A program made the position numbers and the translations under genes. From contig CAIVGN010000224.1 of the NCBI GenBank assembly GCA_903905455.1, positions 1 to 64,000 of the forward strand: a stretch of DNA of 64,000 nt, given 5' to 3'. Shown here one piece after another: positions 1 to 7,687 of this stretch (the stretch's first letter is position 1; every line of letters begins with the position of its first letter). Under the pieces are notes generated by a model, which was not told where the DNA came from, made no database searches, and saw only the letters and a program-made list of their open reading frames with translations. Origin of the DNA: an uncultured Archangium sp. (GTDB taxonomy: Bacteria; Myxococcota; Myxococcia; Myxococcales; Myxococcaceae).

Positions 1-161
1 CGGATCACATGAGCACCCACATCGGGCGCGTGAAGAACTGGAAGAAGAAGGGCGCGAAGAACGCCATGGTGGGCTGGTCACGACCGGAGGATGATCAGGC
101 TGCAGCACGCTGGGCAGCAGCGAACGGCTGGTCCCGTTCGCTGACCTCAGCGGGTACGTAA
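1..161 (+). CDS. C-terminal end of an unrecognised gene, or a 50-aa small ORF
   Basis: An open frame runs in from the left edge and stops with TAA at 159-161. An internal ATG at position 9 would give a 50-residue protein that is basic at its start (RVKNWKKKGAKNAM) and contains the Ala/Trp-rich stretch AAARWAAANGW. I do not recognise a family. Because the frame is open upstream of the ATG, this may be the tail of a longer gene cut by the window. It lies between the window edge and the tRNA-Leu fragment, so it probably belongs to an integrated element. Confidence in coding is modest. Confidence 0.4.
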   Translation, partial: DHMSTHIGRVKNWKKKGAKNAMVGWSRPEDDQAAARWAAANGWSRSLTSAGT

Positions 162-175
162 AAGTTACGTATTCG

Positions 176-205
176 GGTGGAGTCAGGTGGACTCTTGTGG
201 ACTGC
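176..205. repeat. Three tandem 10-bp direct repeats
   Basis: Three consecutive 10-mers read GGTGGAGTCA, GGTGGACTCT and TGTGGACTGC, sharing the core GTGGA(C/G)T with an exact 10-bp period. Just upstream (156-171) the palindrome TACGTA occurs twice, 5 bp apart. The repeats lie beside the tRNA fragment at 262-325, where arm-type integrase or excisionase sites would be expected. That role is inference. Confidence 0.4.
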
Positions 206-261
206 TAAGTAGCCTTCCTTCGCGCCCTTGCGAAAAGTCGCTCGGAGAAGAGCCTGCAGTT

Positions 262-325
262 TTGGACTTAAAATCCACGGGCCCTTTGCTGGGTCGTAGG
301 GGTTCGAGTCCCCTCTCGCGCACCA
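262..325 (+). other. 3' fragment of tRNA-Leu(TAA), probable attachment-site copy
   Basis: The sequence matches the 3' half of a leucine tRNA. It has an anticodon stem-loop (TGGA / CTTAAAA / TCCA, anticodon TAA at 269-271), a long variable arm, the T arm AGGGG-TTCGAGT-CCCCT, a 3' acceptor strand CTCGCGC, and ACCA. The matching 5' acceptor GCGCGAG and any D arm are missing from the 45 bases upstream. A 3'-only tRNA copy is what remains at the distal end of an element that integrated into a tRNA gene. The intact tRNA would then lie to the left, outside the window. Confidence 0.7.
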
Positions 326-345
326 CCCGCTATGCTCCGGGCCTC

Positions 346-1152
346 ATGGCCCCTCGCACCGCGCTCCTGCTCCTCGCTGGCTTCTTCGGGGGCCTGACCC
401 TCGCCTCCTGCGGAGCCACCAATGCCTGCAGCTCGACCAGCTGCGGGGGCTGCTGTGATGCCCTGGGCAAGTGCCAGCAGGGCACCATGGCCGACGCCTG
501 CGGCATCACCGGCGCGACCTGTGGCCGGTGCGGGACGGGCACGGTGTGCCAGGCCGGCGAATGCCGCGTCGGGGGAACGGGCGGAGGGACCGGCGGCGGC
601 GCGACCGGAGGCGGCAGTGGCGGCGGCCTGACCGGGGGCGGCACCGGGGGCTCGACGGGCAGCACCTGCCGGCAGATCGGCAACGCCGAGACGAGCACCT
701 CGAACCTGATCATCGCCGAGTACCGCACCTTCAACAACTCGCCGGGGCACAGCAACTTCGTGCAGTGGGGCTACCAGACCGGGGCCTCCACCTTCGATTC
801 CTTCCGCGTGGAGGTGATCTACCCGAACGATCTCGGGCCTCGGCCACCGGTCACCCAGCCGTTCACCAACGTCGGCTATTTTTCCTGCAGCGTCTGCGCC
901 CTGTTCTTCGAGGGGTGCAGCTCGCAGTCGCTGGACTGCGCCAAGACCTACCTCGCGCAGAGCGGCTCGGTGACGATCAGCCGCGCCGATCGCGCCGCCG
1001 AGGGCCGCATCACCGGCCAGGCCTCCACGATGCACCTCACCCAGTGGGATCTGATGACCGACCGGGCCGTCGCCAACGGCGGCTGCGTGGAGATCGCCAA
1101 TGTCGGCCCGTGGAACGAAGGGTGGAACAACGACGGCGGCGTCGTGCCCTGA
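346..1152 (+). CDS. Cys-rich lipoprotein with Gly/Thr linker
   Basis: Predicted 268-residue lipoprotein. The start is placed at the ATG that begins a signal peptide; an upstream in-frame ATG would run through the tRNA fragment. The leader MAPRTALLLLAGFFGG ends in lipobox LASC, with the lipidated Cys at residue 22. Next comes a Cys-rich stretch (ACSSTSCGGCCDALGKC and following), then a low-complexity Gly/Thr/Ser linker at about residues 78-104, then a C-terminal domain of about 160 residues with several Cys that I do not recognise. Such display architectures are common among myxobacterial surface lipoproteins. It is the first gene after the presumed island edge, and its function is unknown. 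Confidence 0.7.
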   Translation: MAPRTALLLLAGFFGGLTLASCGATNACSSTSCGGCCDALGKCQQGTMADACGITGATCGRCGTGTVCQAGECRVGGTGGGTGGGATGGGSGGGLTGGGTGGSTGSTCRQIGNAETSTSNLIIAEYRTFNNSPGHSNFVQWGYQTGASTFDSFRVEVIYPNDLGPRPPVTQPFTNVGYFSCSVCALFFEGCSSQSLDCAKTYLAQSGSVTISRADRAAEGRITGQASTMHLTQWDLMTDRAVANGGCVEIANVGPWNEGWNNDGGVVP

Positions 1153-1240
1153 GTCATCGAGGGCCGAAGGTGCGGCGAGGACCCACTGCCCGAAGATCGC
1201 GCGGCGACATTCTGGCCCGCGCCGTTACGCATGAAGGGAG

Positions 1241-2602
1241 ATGCTCGACGGCTTCCACGTGGCGCTGCAGGTCCCAATCTCCGACGCGACGGAGCTGGAA
1301 GAGGGCCTGCACGCGCTCGAGCTGATGCGCCCGCCCCTTCGCCATCTCGAGCTGCACGCCTCCGCGAACGGAGCCGAGCTCCTGGCGTTGATCGGCTTCG
1401 ATGACAACCGGAGCTACACCGTGCAGCGGTCCTGCATCGCCGCCCTCGCCGGCCTGCTCGAGACCTCGTTCACCGACGTCGCCCGCCTCGAGGGCGCCGA
1501 GCGCGAGGCCTACGCCTTGCGCATCGCCGGGCTCCCCCTGAAGGCGACGCTGCACCGCTGCGTCACCGAGACCTTCGCGCAACTGCGCCGCCACGTGATG
1601 CCGCACATCCTGAGAGTCGCCTTCGAGAGCGACGATGACCTGCTGTCTGCGTGGGCCCGGGCGGTGGCGGAAGGGGCGCTCTGGGTGCCCGGAGCGCTCG
1701 AGGGCGAGCGCTTCAGCCTCACCTTCACCGCGGGCACCGCCGACTATCCCGACAACCCGGCGACGCACGTGCACCGCGCTCCTCCGGGCCACGCCGCCGG
1801 CCTGTGGCTGGAGGTCAAGCCGGGCCACGCGCTCAACGAGCGCCTCGCGCGGGAGATGCGCGAGCGCAAGGAACTGCATCGCCGCGTACCCCAGGCCGCG
1901 CCGGAGCCCCGAGAAGCCGATCTCCGCGTGACGTTCGACGCCCTGCCCGAGCTCACCACGGCCTGGGCCACCGAGCTCTCGCGCGGCGCGCTGTTCGTCG
2001 ACGCCGCGACGCCCCCGGCCCTGCGCACCCGCCCGCGGCTGCTGCTGACGCTGCCCAACGGCGCCGTGCTCACCTTGCAGGCCGAGGTGGTGCACCGCGT
2101 GATGACCGGCCCCCGCGTCGGCGTCGGGCTGCAGCTCCTCGAGGTCACACCCGCGACCTTCGCCCCCCTGCGCGCGCTCCTCGAGGCCCCTCCGCGAAAG
2201 CCGCGCGTCCTGGTGATCGACGACGAGGCCATCTGGCGCTCCACGCTGGTGCGCGTGCTGCACGAACTCGACGCGGACGTCGTGCTGGCGAAGGACGGGC
2301 ACGAGGGGCTGGTGAAGATCATCGACCACTATTTCGAGCTCGACCTGGTGGTGCTCGACCTCCACATGCCCGAGCTCGACGGGCGTACCCTGCTCGACCG
2401 CGTGCGGAGGCTCGGCGGTGACGCGGCGCTCAGGATCTTCCTCTTCTCGGCGACCTCTCGCGAAGAACTGGCGGCGCTCGGCGAACCGGGCCTGGCCACC
2501 ATGGTGTTCTCGAAGAACGACCCGCTCTCGGTGCTGGCGTGCCAGCTCGCCCGGGAGCTGGGCCGCGACTGGCCGAAGAAGACGCTCTCAGCCGCCGCTT
2601 GA
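1241..2602 (+). CDS. Response regulator with PilZ-like domain(s) and C-terminal receiver
   Basis: Protein of 453 residues. The C-terminal third (about 320-445) is a CheY-like receiver, with acidic pair D327-D328, phosphoacceptor D373 in VVLDLHMPELDG, and K425. Residues about 226-315 look like a myxobacterial PilZ-type domain (ATELSRGALFVDA, then VVHRVMTGPRVGVGLQLLEV). An earlier segment, about 130-192, repeats the pattern (ARAVAEGALWVPG, then HVHRAPPGHAAGLWLEV), suggesting a second diverged copy. The first 120 residues are unrecognised. A role coupling phosphorelay to c-di-GMP or motility control is inference. The purine-rich GAAGGGAG abuts the ATG with almost no spacing, so the start is somewhat uncertain. 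The 3' end overlaps the convergent neighbour by 15 bp. Confidence 0.8.
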   Translation: MLDGFHVALQVPISDATELEEGLHALELMRPPLRHLELHASANGAELLALIGFDDNRSYTVQRSCIAALAGLLETSFTDVARLEGAEREAYALRIAGLPLKATLHRCVTETFAQLRRHVMPHILRVAFESDDDLLSAWARAVAEGALWVPGALEGERFSLTFTAGTADYPDNPATHVHRAPPGHAAGLWLEVKPGHALNERLAREMRERKELHRRVPQAAPEPREADLRVTFDALPELTTAWATELSRGALFVDAATPPALRTRPRLLLTLPNGAVLTLQAEVVHRVMTGPRVGVGLQLLEVTPATFAPLRALLEAPPRKPRVLVIDDEAIWRSTLVRVLHELDADVVLAKDGHEGLVKIIDHYFELDLVVLDLHMPELDGRTLLDRVRRLGGDAALRIFLFSATSREELAALGEPGLATMVFSKNDPLSVLACQLARELGRDWPKKTLSAAA

Positions 2603-3703
2603 GGGCTTCTTGCGCGGCACGACCAGGCCCGACGAGAGCCGCTTGAGCACCACCTCGCGCTGCCGCTGCTTGTAGCGCTCGTGCGAGTTCTCGCCCTTCT
2701 CGTTCTGCAGCGCGGTCTTCTCGTCGGCGATCTGGAACTCGCAGGTGGCCAGCGTGATGCGGCCCTGGCGCACGCGATCGTCTTCGGCCGGCGGAGGCAG
2801 GAAGGCGTCGAGGCGAATGGGCACGTCGGCCACGAAGTTCAGCACCCGGTACGTCGAACCCGAGAAGGTGTTGCCGGTGCGGGACGCCAGCTCGCGCTCT
2901 TCGTAGTCGAGGTCGAGATGGAGCTGCCGCGCGTACTTCTTGAAGTTCGGGTACTGCTTCACGAGATCCTTGAAGCGGATCAGCGTGTTGTCGGTCTGCG
3001 AGGGGACGATGAAGTTGAAGGGCAGCAGCCGCTGGGTGAGGAAGTAGAGCGTGGGGATGATGTCGTCCCGCTCCTTGACGATCACCCGAAAGCGCGTGCG
3101 GTCGTAGATCGCCGCGGCCGTCGAGTCCTTCTTGGCGATGAGCTTGGTGATCGTCGACTCCCGAGACTTGATGGAGTCGGAGAACTCGACGATCGGCAGC
3201 CCCTTCTGCTTGCCCTCTTCCATCACCGTGGTGACGCGCTGGAGCACCATCTGCGCGAGCTCGGCCTCGGGCACGGCGATCTTGAACAGCAGGTCGCGCG
3301 CCTCGATGTGCTGGATGACGTGCATCGCCTTGAGCACGATGCAGGCGATCTTGCGGTACTTGCGATCGATCTCCCCCGAGGCAAACAGGAAGAGGTCGTG
3401 GATCATGTTGGGGTGCGCGACGGCGTCGGCCACCCGGTAGTTGAAGGTCTTGCGCAGGTACTCGACCGCGTCCGAGAGCACCGTGCGCACCCAGGCCTCG
3501 TCGTGGGCCCGCGTGGGATCGATCTGCAGCAGCCGCAAGAAGCGGTCGACCTCGTCCCAGGTCTTGAAGTGCATGCGCCGCCACTCGATGACCGAGCCCC
3601 CGCGCAAGATGAGGCGAATGCGCTCGAGCTCCTTCAGGCCCATCTCCGCCACGGGGCGGATGGGAAGGTCTGGCAGGGTCGGCTGGTGCTTGAGGGCAGT
3701 CAC
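2588..3703 (-). CDS. TIGR04552-like protein of unknown function
   Basis: Soluble protein of 371 residues with no signal peptide. It resembles a family known mainly from myxobacteria and relatives (TIGR04552, recalled rather than searched). The N-terminal half is alpha-helical (FKTWDEVDRFLRLLQIDPTR and following). The middle (about residues 190-260) contains STAAAIYDRTRFRVIVKERD and a later FNFIVPSQTDN. This layout is reminiscent of the beta core of RelA/SpoT-type nucleotidyltransferases, but I cannot confirm catalytic residues. The tail is basic (VVPRKKPSSGG). It converges with the regulator at 1241-2602, overlapping by 15 bp. Reading as a real gene is secure; function is open. Confidence 0.65.
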   Translation of the reverse strand: MTALKHQPTLPDLPIRPVAEMGLKELERIRLILRGGSVIEWRRMHFKTWDEVDRFLRLLQIDPTRAHDEAWVRTVLSDAVEYLRKTFNYRVADAVAHPNMIHDLFLFASGEIDRKYRKIACIVLKAMHVIQHIEARDLLFKIAVPEAELAQMVLQRVTTVMEEGKQKGLPIVEFSDSIKSRESTITKLIAKKDSTAAAIYDRTRFRVIVKERDDIIPTLYFLTQRLLPFNFIVPSQTDNTLIRFKDLVKQYPNFKKYARQLHLDLDYEERELASRTGNTFSGSTYRVLNFVADVPIRLDAFLPPPAEDDRVRQGRITLATCEFQIADEKTALQNEKGENSHERYKQRQREVVLKRLSSGLVVPRKKPSSGG

Positions 3704-3752
3704 GGCGCTCGCGCACTCTCTCAGGACGCGGCGGGTGTGTCCTGCACGAAGA

Positions 3753-3784
3753 ACGGCCGGGCACCCGTCAGAGCGCCCGGCCGT
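3753..3784 (-). terminator. Hairpin terminator after the MORN-repeat gene
   Basis: Perfect 10-bp inverted repeat ACGGCCGGGC / GCCCGGCCGT with a 12-nt loop. On the minus strand it follows the stop codon at 3808 by about 24 bases and is trailed by TTCTTC, a weak T-tract. Confidence 0.6.
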
Positions 3785-3807
3785 CGGTCTTCGAAGGACT
3801 GCGAGGG

Positions 3808-4299
3808 TTACTTCACGACCGGACGATCGTTGCGGTACTCGGTGACCGTCACCACGCCCGAGTTGTCGTACGCGAACTGGGGGCCCTGGCGCTGGCCGGC
3901 GACGTACGTCTCTTCACGGATCTTGCGACCCGCGACGAACTCCACGTACTTGCCGTTGTAGTTGTCGGCCTTGAACTCGATCTCCATCGTCTTGTTGCCC
4001 TGCTGATCGAAGAAGACCCACAGGCCTTCGCGATTGCCGTTGAGGTAGTTGCCCTCGCCAGCCTTGGTGCCGTCCTTGTGGAGGCTGATGAACGGGCCCG
4101 TGCGGCGCTCGGCCATCTTCTCGGCGCCGGCGAGGCAGAACAGGCTCTCACCGTCGGACACGGCCTTCATGCCGGTCGCGCACTTGAGGCTCTGCAGGGT
4201 GGGCTTGACGGGAACGGCGGCGCCCGCGTTGACATCAGCGGCCTGCACCATTCCAGCGGCGAACACGGCGGGTACCAGGAGGAAACGAAGCTTCTTCAT
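3808..4299 (-). CDS. Exported MORN-repeat protein
   Basis: Protein of 163 residues. The start is set at MKKLRFLLVPAVFAAGMVQA, a clear Sec signal peptide cleaved near AQA/AD. It has AAGGA 10 nt upstream, and the 13 codons before it in the open frame do not look like protein. The C-terminal two thirds carry MORN-like units: GEGNYLNGNREGLWVFFDQ, NYNGKYVEFVAGRKIREE and GQRQGPQFAYDNSG. Such repeats form beta-hairpin arrays and often mediate binding at membranes. It lies 64 bp downstream of the Cys-rich lipoprotein gene on the same strand, so co-transcription is plausible. No enzymatic motif is visible, and its role is unknown. Confidence 0.75.
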   Translation of the reverse strand: MKKLRFLLVPAVFAAGMVQAADVNAGAAVPVKPTLQSLKCATGMKAVSDGESLFCLAGAEKMAERRTGPFISLHKDGTKAGEGNYLNGNREGLWVFFDQQGNKTMEIEFKADNYNGKYVEFVAGRKIREETYVAGQRQGPQFAYDNSGVVTVTEYRNDRPVVK

Positions 4300-4363
4300 G
4301 TGGTTGTTTTCCTTTTCGAGATCAGCGTCGAAATTCACGGAATCAGAGACGAGAGATTCAAAC

Positions 4364-5314
4364 TCAGTTGATCGTGGCGCAGGCGCCGTTGCCGTTGGCG
4401 AACGACAGGCCCACGGTCAGCGAGGTCGTGCCCGTCGGCGCGCAGAAGTTCACTTCGAACTCGGCGTAGTTGCCGCTGGCCTGGGTCGCGTAGTTCTGAA
4501 TGGCCGTCGCATCGAGCGCGATCGCCGTACCGTTGGTCCGGTAGTAGCTGAGCGAAGGCTGCATCGTCTCGGCGTCGAGGCGGCCGCCCTGGTCATAGGC
4601 GCGCACGAGCACCTTGCCGCGGACCGGGTTGGTCGCGCCGCAGAAGGTGGCGTTGGTGTTGAGCGCCAGCGACTGCGCGAGCGCGAAGATCACCGGGCCC
4701 GTCGAGGCCGACGTCCAGGTCAGCGGGGGCGAGCCAGCGGGGAAGTTGCCGCAGGTCGGCATCGGGGTGTTCTCGCAGGTGTTGATCACGCTGCAGTAGT
4801 CGCCGTTGGGGCAGGTGCTGGGCTGGAGCTGCGTCGAGTTGCAGGTCAGGCCGGCATCAACCGTCATGCCCGCGTCGACGCCGGCGTCCGTGCCCGCATC
4901 AGTCGTCGCGCCGCCGGCGCACTGGCCGCTGGTCGCGTTGCAGGTGTAGCCAGTGGGGCAAGACGTCGCGCTGCACTTCGCCGTGCACTGCTTCGTTGCA
5001 GTGCTGCAGATGTTTCCTGCGACAGCAGTGTTGCAAAGTGCGTCAGTCGAGCACTGGCAGAAGCCAGGAGCCGCCGTGGTGGCCGCCACGCCCGCGAAGG
5101 TCGCGCAGGTCTTCTCGGAGCCCGGGCAGTCGGAGGCGCCCGTACAGCTCGAGATGCACTCCTTGAGCACGGGGTGACACACCTTGCCGGTGCCACAGTT
5201 GGCGTCCGTCGAGCACCCGTTGCCCGCGTCCGTGCTGCTCGTATCGCCACAACCCACCGCGAACACCATGGTGGCCGCTGCCGTGAGCAACAGTCCTCGA
5301 TTGAATCCCGTCAT
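4364..5314 (-). CDS. Cys-rich lipoprotein with Asp-Ala-Gly linker
   Basis: Protein of 316 residues with signal peptide MTGFNRGLLLTAAATMVFAV and lipobox AVGC. Residues about 30-140 are Cys-rich (CSTDANCGTGKVCHPVLKEC and related units). A short linker, TTDAGTDAGVDAG, separates this from a second Cys-containing region and a C-terminal beta-rich domain (VRGKVLVRAYDQGGRLDAET; YAEFEVNFCAPTGTTSL). The DAG linker is typical of myxobacterial surface lipoproteins. The gene is probably the first of a two-gene unit with the MORN protein. No enzyme motif is visible; a structural or binding surface role is inferred. Confidence 0.7.
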   Translation of the reverse strand: MTGFNRGLLLTAAATMVFAVGCGDTSSTDAGNGCSTDANCGTGKVCHPVLKECISSCTGASDCPGSEKTCATFAGVAATTAAPGFCQCSTDALCNTAVAGNICSTATKQCTAKCSATSCPTGYTCNATSGQCAGGATTDAGTDAGVDAGMTVDAGLTCNSTQLQPSTCPNGDYCSVINTCENTPMPTCGNFPAGSPPLTWTSASTGPVIFALAQSLALNTNATFCGATNPVRGKVLVRAYDQGGRLDAETMQPSLSYYRTNGTAIALDATAIQNYATQASGNYAEFEVNFCAPTGTTSLTVGLSFANGNGACATIN

Positions 5315-5458
5315 TTATGAATACCCCTCTCGTACTGCGAGTGAAGCCCGTTACAGGCGGGCACGACCTTAACGACCGATCGACTCAAGTCAATCGACGT
5401 CGCGCCGCTCATGAGCAAGCAGCGCGCCAAAGGTCTCTTGCAGTTCAGGGGTATTGGG

Positions 5459-5486
5459 GAGCTGGTGCACCGCAGCGCACCAGCTC
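5459..5486 (-). terminator. Hairpin downstream of gltJ
   Basis: Perfect 10-bp inverted repeat GAGCTGGTGC / GCACCAGCTC with an 8-nt loop, 14 bp past the gltJ stop. There is no clear T-tract, so its terminator role is tentative. The remaining bases up to 5314 should hold the promoter of the lipoprotein gene. Confidence 0.45.
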
Positions 5487-5500
5487 GTGCGACATCCGAG

Positions 5501-7540
5501 TCAGAACTTGAAGGGGAAGGTGATCGGCTCACCCTGCTGCTTGTGCTTGGGGAACGTCATCGACTTGATGAGGTTGCCGACGCACGTGGCGATGGGGGTG
5601 CCCTTGAACTCGTCCGACGCGACGGCGACGTTCGAGGTCTTGCCGCTGGTCTGGATCGTCCACTTCATGAGGAGCTTGCCCGAAGTGCCGGGATCCTTCT
5701 TGCGCTGCTCCTCGACGCACTTGCCCAGCAGGCCCTTGTTGGCGAGCACCACCTCCATGATGTCGGACGGGCCGAGCGACTGCTTGACCTCGGACGAGCC
5801 ACCCGGCGCCGGGGGAATGTAGCCGGCCTGCTTCTTCTCGGGCCGCGGGGCCTCTTCCTTCGGGGTGCTCTTGGAGCCGCTGCCGCCGAAGGCGTTGTCG
5901 AAGTCGTCGTCGCCGCCGGAGCTCGCCTTCTTGGGCGTGGGCGTCGGTGTGGGCTCGGGCGTCTCTGCCCTGGCCACCACGGTCTTGGGCTGCCGCGGGG
6001 TCGCCGGGCCCGGGTTGGGGTTGCTCTTGGGCTGCACCGGAGCCACCGGCTGCGCGACTACCGGGGCGGGCGTCGCCGTGGGCGTGGGCGTCACCACCGG
6101 CGTCGTCGGGGTCGCCTCAGGCGTGGGCGTCGGAGTCACCGCCACCGGCGTGGGGGTCGGGGTGGGCGTCGGCGGCACCACGACGGGCGTCGGGGTGGGC
6201 GTCGGCGGAGGCACCACCATGGCCACCGGCTGCTGCGGCTGCTGGCCGTTCTGCTGACGGGTCGCCAACCAGACGATGAGCCCCACGAGTACCAGCAGCA
6301 CCACCGCGCCACCGCCGGCGAGCCCGAGCATCAGGCCGCGGTTGTTGGGCGGACGGTACTGGGTGACGGCGGGCGCGGAGTACGTCGCGCCGGGGTTCTG
6401 GAGGTACGGGTTGACGGGCGCCTGGGCCGCCGGGCGCGCGTGGCGCTCTTCGACCGGCATCGGCTGCACGACGGCGGCGTTGGTGGGCTTCTCCTCCTGG
6501 GGCAGATCGAGCAGGCCGCGCTGCGGCGCCTCCTCGACGACCGGCGCAGGCGGGGCCTTGGGCGCGGGCTTGGCCAGCGCGTCCATTTCGTCCTTCACCA
6601 GCGAGGCGAGCGCGGAGGCGGCGGACGGCTTCCAACCACCGGTGTCTTCGCGATCAGCCATGGAGCCCGCGCCGACGGCCGACATCGGCACCTGCATCTC
6701 GGACTGCACCGTCTGCATCATGCCGCCCGCGCTGAACGCGGACTGCACCGGCACGCTGACCACGGCCGGCGCGCTCTGGGTGATGGTGGCGGCGGGGGCC
6801 ACGACGATCGGCTTGGGCGGCTTGGGGGCCAGCACCGAGTTGAGCATCTTCGCCTCGGAGACCGGGATCCAGTCGTCGAAGCCGGCGCGCCAGCACAACG
6901 AGTCGGGGCTGATCTCGCCGTGGTCCCAGTGCTCCTTGATCTTCTCGAGCGTGAGCGGGCCGGTCTGCTTCTCGTTGATCGCCACGTACCAGTCGGTGAG
7001 CGGGATCTCCTCGGCCTTCGGCTCCGGCGCCCGGTCCTTCGCGCCTGATTCTTCGGCGAGCTTGCGCACGGTGTCGGCGTCGATCACCCGCGTCGACTGG
7101 CGATCGTCCGAAGACGCGGAGTCGGCCGCGCCCTCGCGCGAGCTGTTGTTGCCCGTCTTGAGTACCTGGTCGAAGACCGCGCCGATCTCGTCCTCGTCGG
7201 CTCCGAAGAAGCTGTCCCGGGGGCTCTCGGCCTTCACGTTGGTCAGCGTCGGGCCCGACGTCGCCACGCCCGGGTTGGTCATCTCTTCGCCGGCGCTGGT
7301 CGCGTCTTCGTTCGAGAGCGTCGCTTCGGCCGCGGCGAGCGGCGTCTGCATCACCTGGGTGGCGAGCGCGTCGTCGGGGTCGTTGGACATCGACACCGGC
7401 CCACCGCCCTTCGCGGCGTCGGCGCGTTTGACGAGAATGACGTAGCCGCACTTGCGGCATCGGACCTTGACGCCCTTCGGTCCGACCTTCTCGTCGTTGA
7501 TCATGTACTGCGCGCGGCAGCTCTCACAGACGAAGCGCAT
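5501..7540 (-). CDS. gltJ: Gliding motility protein GltJ/AgmX: zinc ribbon, GYF, TM, TonB-like tail
   Basis: Inner-membrane component of the focal-adhesion gliding machine; in M. xanthus the cytoplasmic zinc-ribbon and GYF parts are reported to contact MglA. The start is placed at MRFVCESC, because a zinc ribbon begins there (C5, C8, C28, C31), giving 679 residues. A longer frame starts 22 codons upstream. A GYF_2-like domain covers about 184-229 (WYVAINEKQTGPLTLEKI, then FDDWIPVSE). A single TM segment (GLAGGGAVVLLVLVGLIVWL) follows near 410-430, then a long Thr-Pro periplasmic spacer. The last 90 residues are an AgmX/PglI-type TonB-like domain (VVLANKGLLGKCVEEQRKKD). It lies downstream of gltI on the same strand, as in M. 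xanthus. Confidence 0.85.
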   Translation of the reverse strand: MRFVCESCRAQYMINDEKVGPKGVKVRCRKCGYVILVKRADAAKGGGPVSMSNDPDDALATQVMQTPLAAAEATLSNEDATSAGEEMTNPGVATSGPTLTNVKAESPRDSFFGADEDEIGAVFDQVLKTGNNSSREGAADSASSDDRQSTRVIDADTVRKLAEESGAKDRAPEPKAEEIPLTDWYVAINEKQTGPLTLEKIKEHWDHGEISPDSLCWRAGFDDWIPVSEAKMLNSVLAPKPPKPIVVAPAATITQSAPAVVSVPVQSAFSAGGMMQTVQSEMQVPMSAVGAGSMADREDTGGWKPSAASALASLVKDEMDALAKPAPKAPPAPVVEEAPQRGLLDLPQEEKPTNAAVVQPMPVEERHARPAAQAPVNPYLQNPGATYSAPAVTQYRPPNNRGLMLGLAGGGAVVLLVLVGLIVWLATRQQNGQQPQQPVAMVVPPPTPTPTPVVVPPTPTPTPTPVAVTPTPTPEATPTTPVVTPTPTATPAPVVAQPVAPVQPKSNPNPGPATPRQPKTVVARAETPEPTPTPTPKKASSGGDDDFDNAFGGSGSKSTPKEEAPRPEKKQAGYIPPAPGGSSEVKQSLGPSDIMEVVLANKGLLGKCVEEQRKKDPGTSGKLLMKWTIQTSGKTSNVAVASDEFKGTPIATCVGNLIKSMTFPKHKQQGEPITFPFKF
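5935..6215 (-). repeat. Thr-Pro repeat tract inside gltJ
   Basis: Degenerate short tandem units encoding PTPTP, separated by short hydrophobic blocks (PVVV, PVAV, TTPVV). The tract forms an extended periplasmic spacer between the TM segment and the C-terminal TonB-like domain. Such repeats change length easily and are prone to assembly error. Confidence 0.7.
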
Positions 7541-7687
7541 GGGATTCCCGGGCGAAAATGCGTGTAACTTGTTGAAAAGTTTAGGTTTGGTGATCGGTGG
7601 GGTCAAGACAACGACGCCACCCGGCGGAAGGTGGTTCCTCCCGTCGGGCGCGAACGCCGAAAAACCGAGCGATCATGACTACTTGGC

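Noticed and set aside
187-345. Longer start for the first Cys-rich lipoprotein
   Set aside because: It would translate the tRNA-Leu fragment and place the signal peptide 54 residues inside the protein.
2681-3961. 426-codon plus-strand frame opposite the TIGR04552-like gene
   Set aside because: Composition is that of an antisense shadow (Arg, Leu, His, Asp runs), and it runs across two minus-strand genes and a terminator.
5935-6215. Repeat tract considered as a CRISPR-like or minisatellite locus
   Set aside because: The units are irregular, in frame and encode Thr-Pro repeats of GltJ. No spacer structure or cas genes are present.
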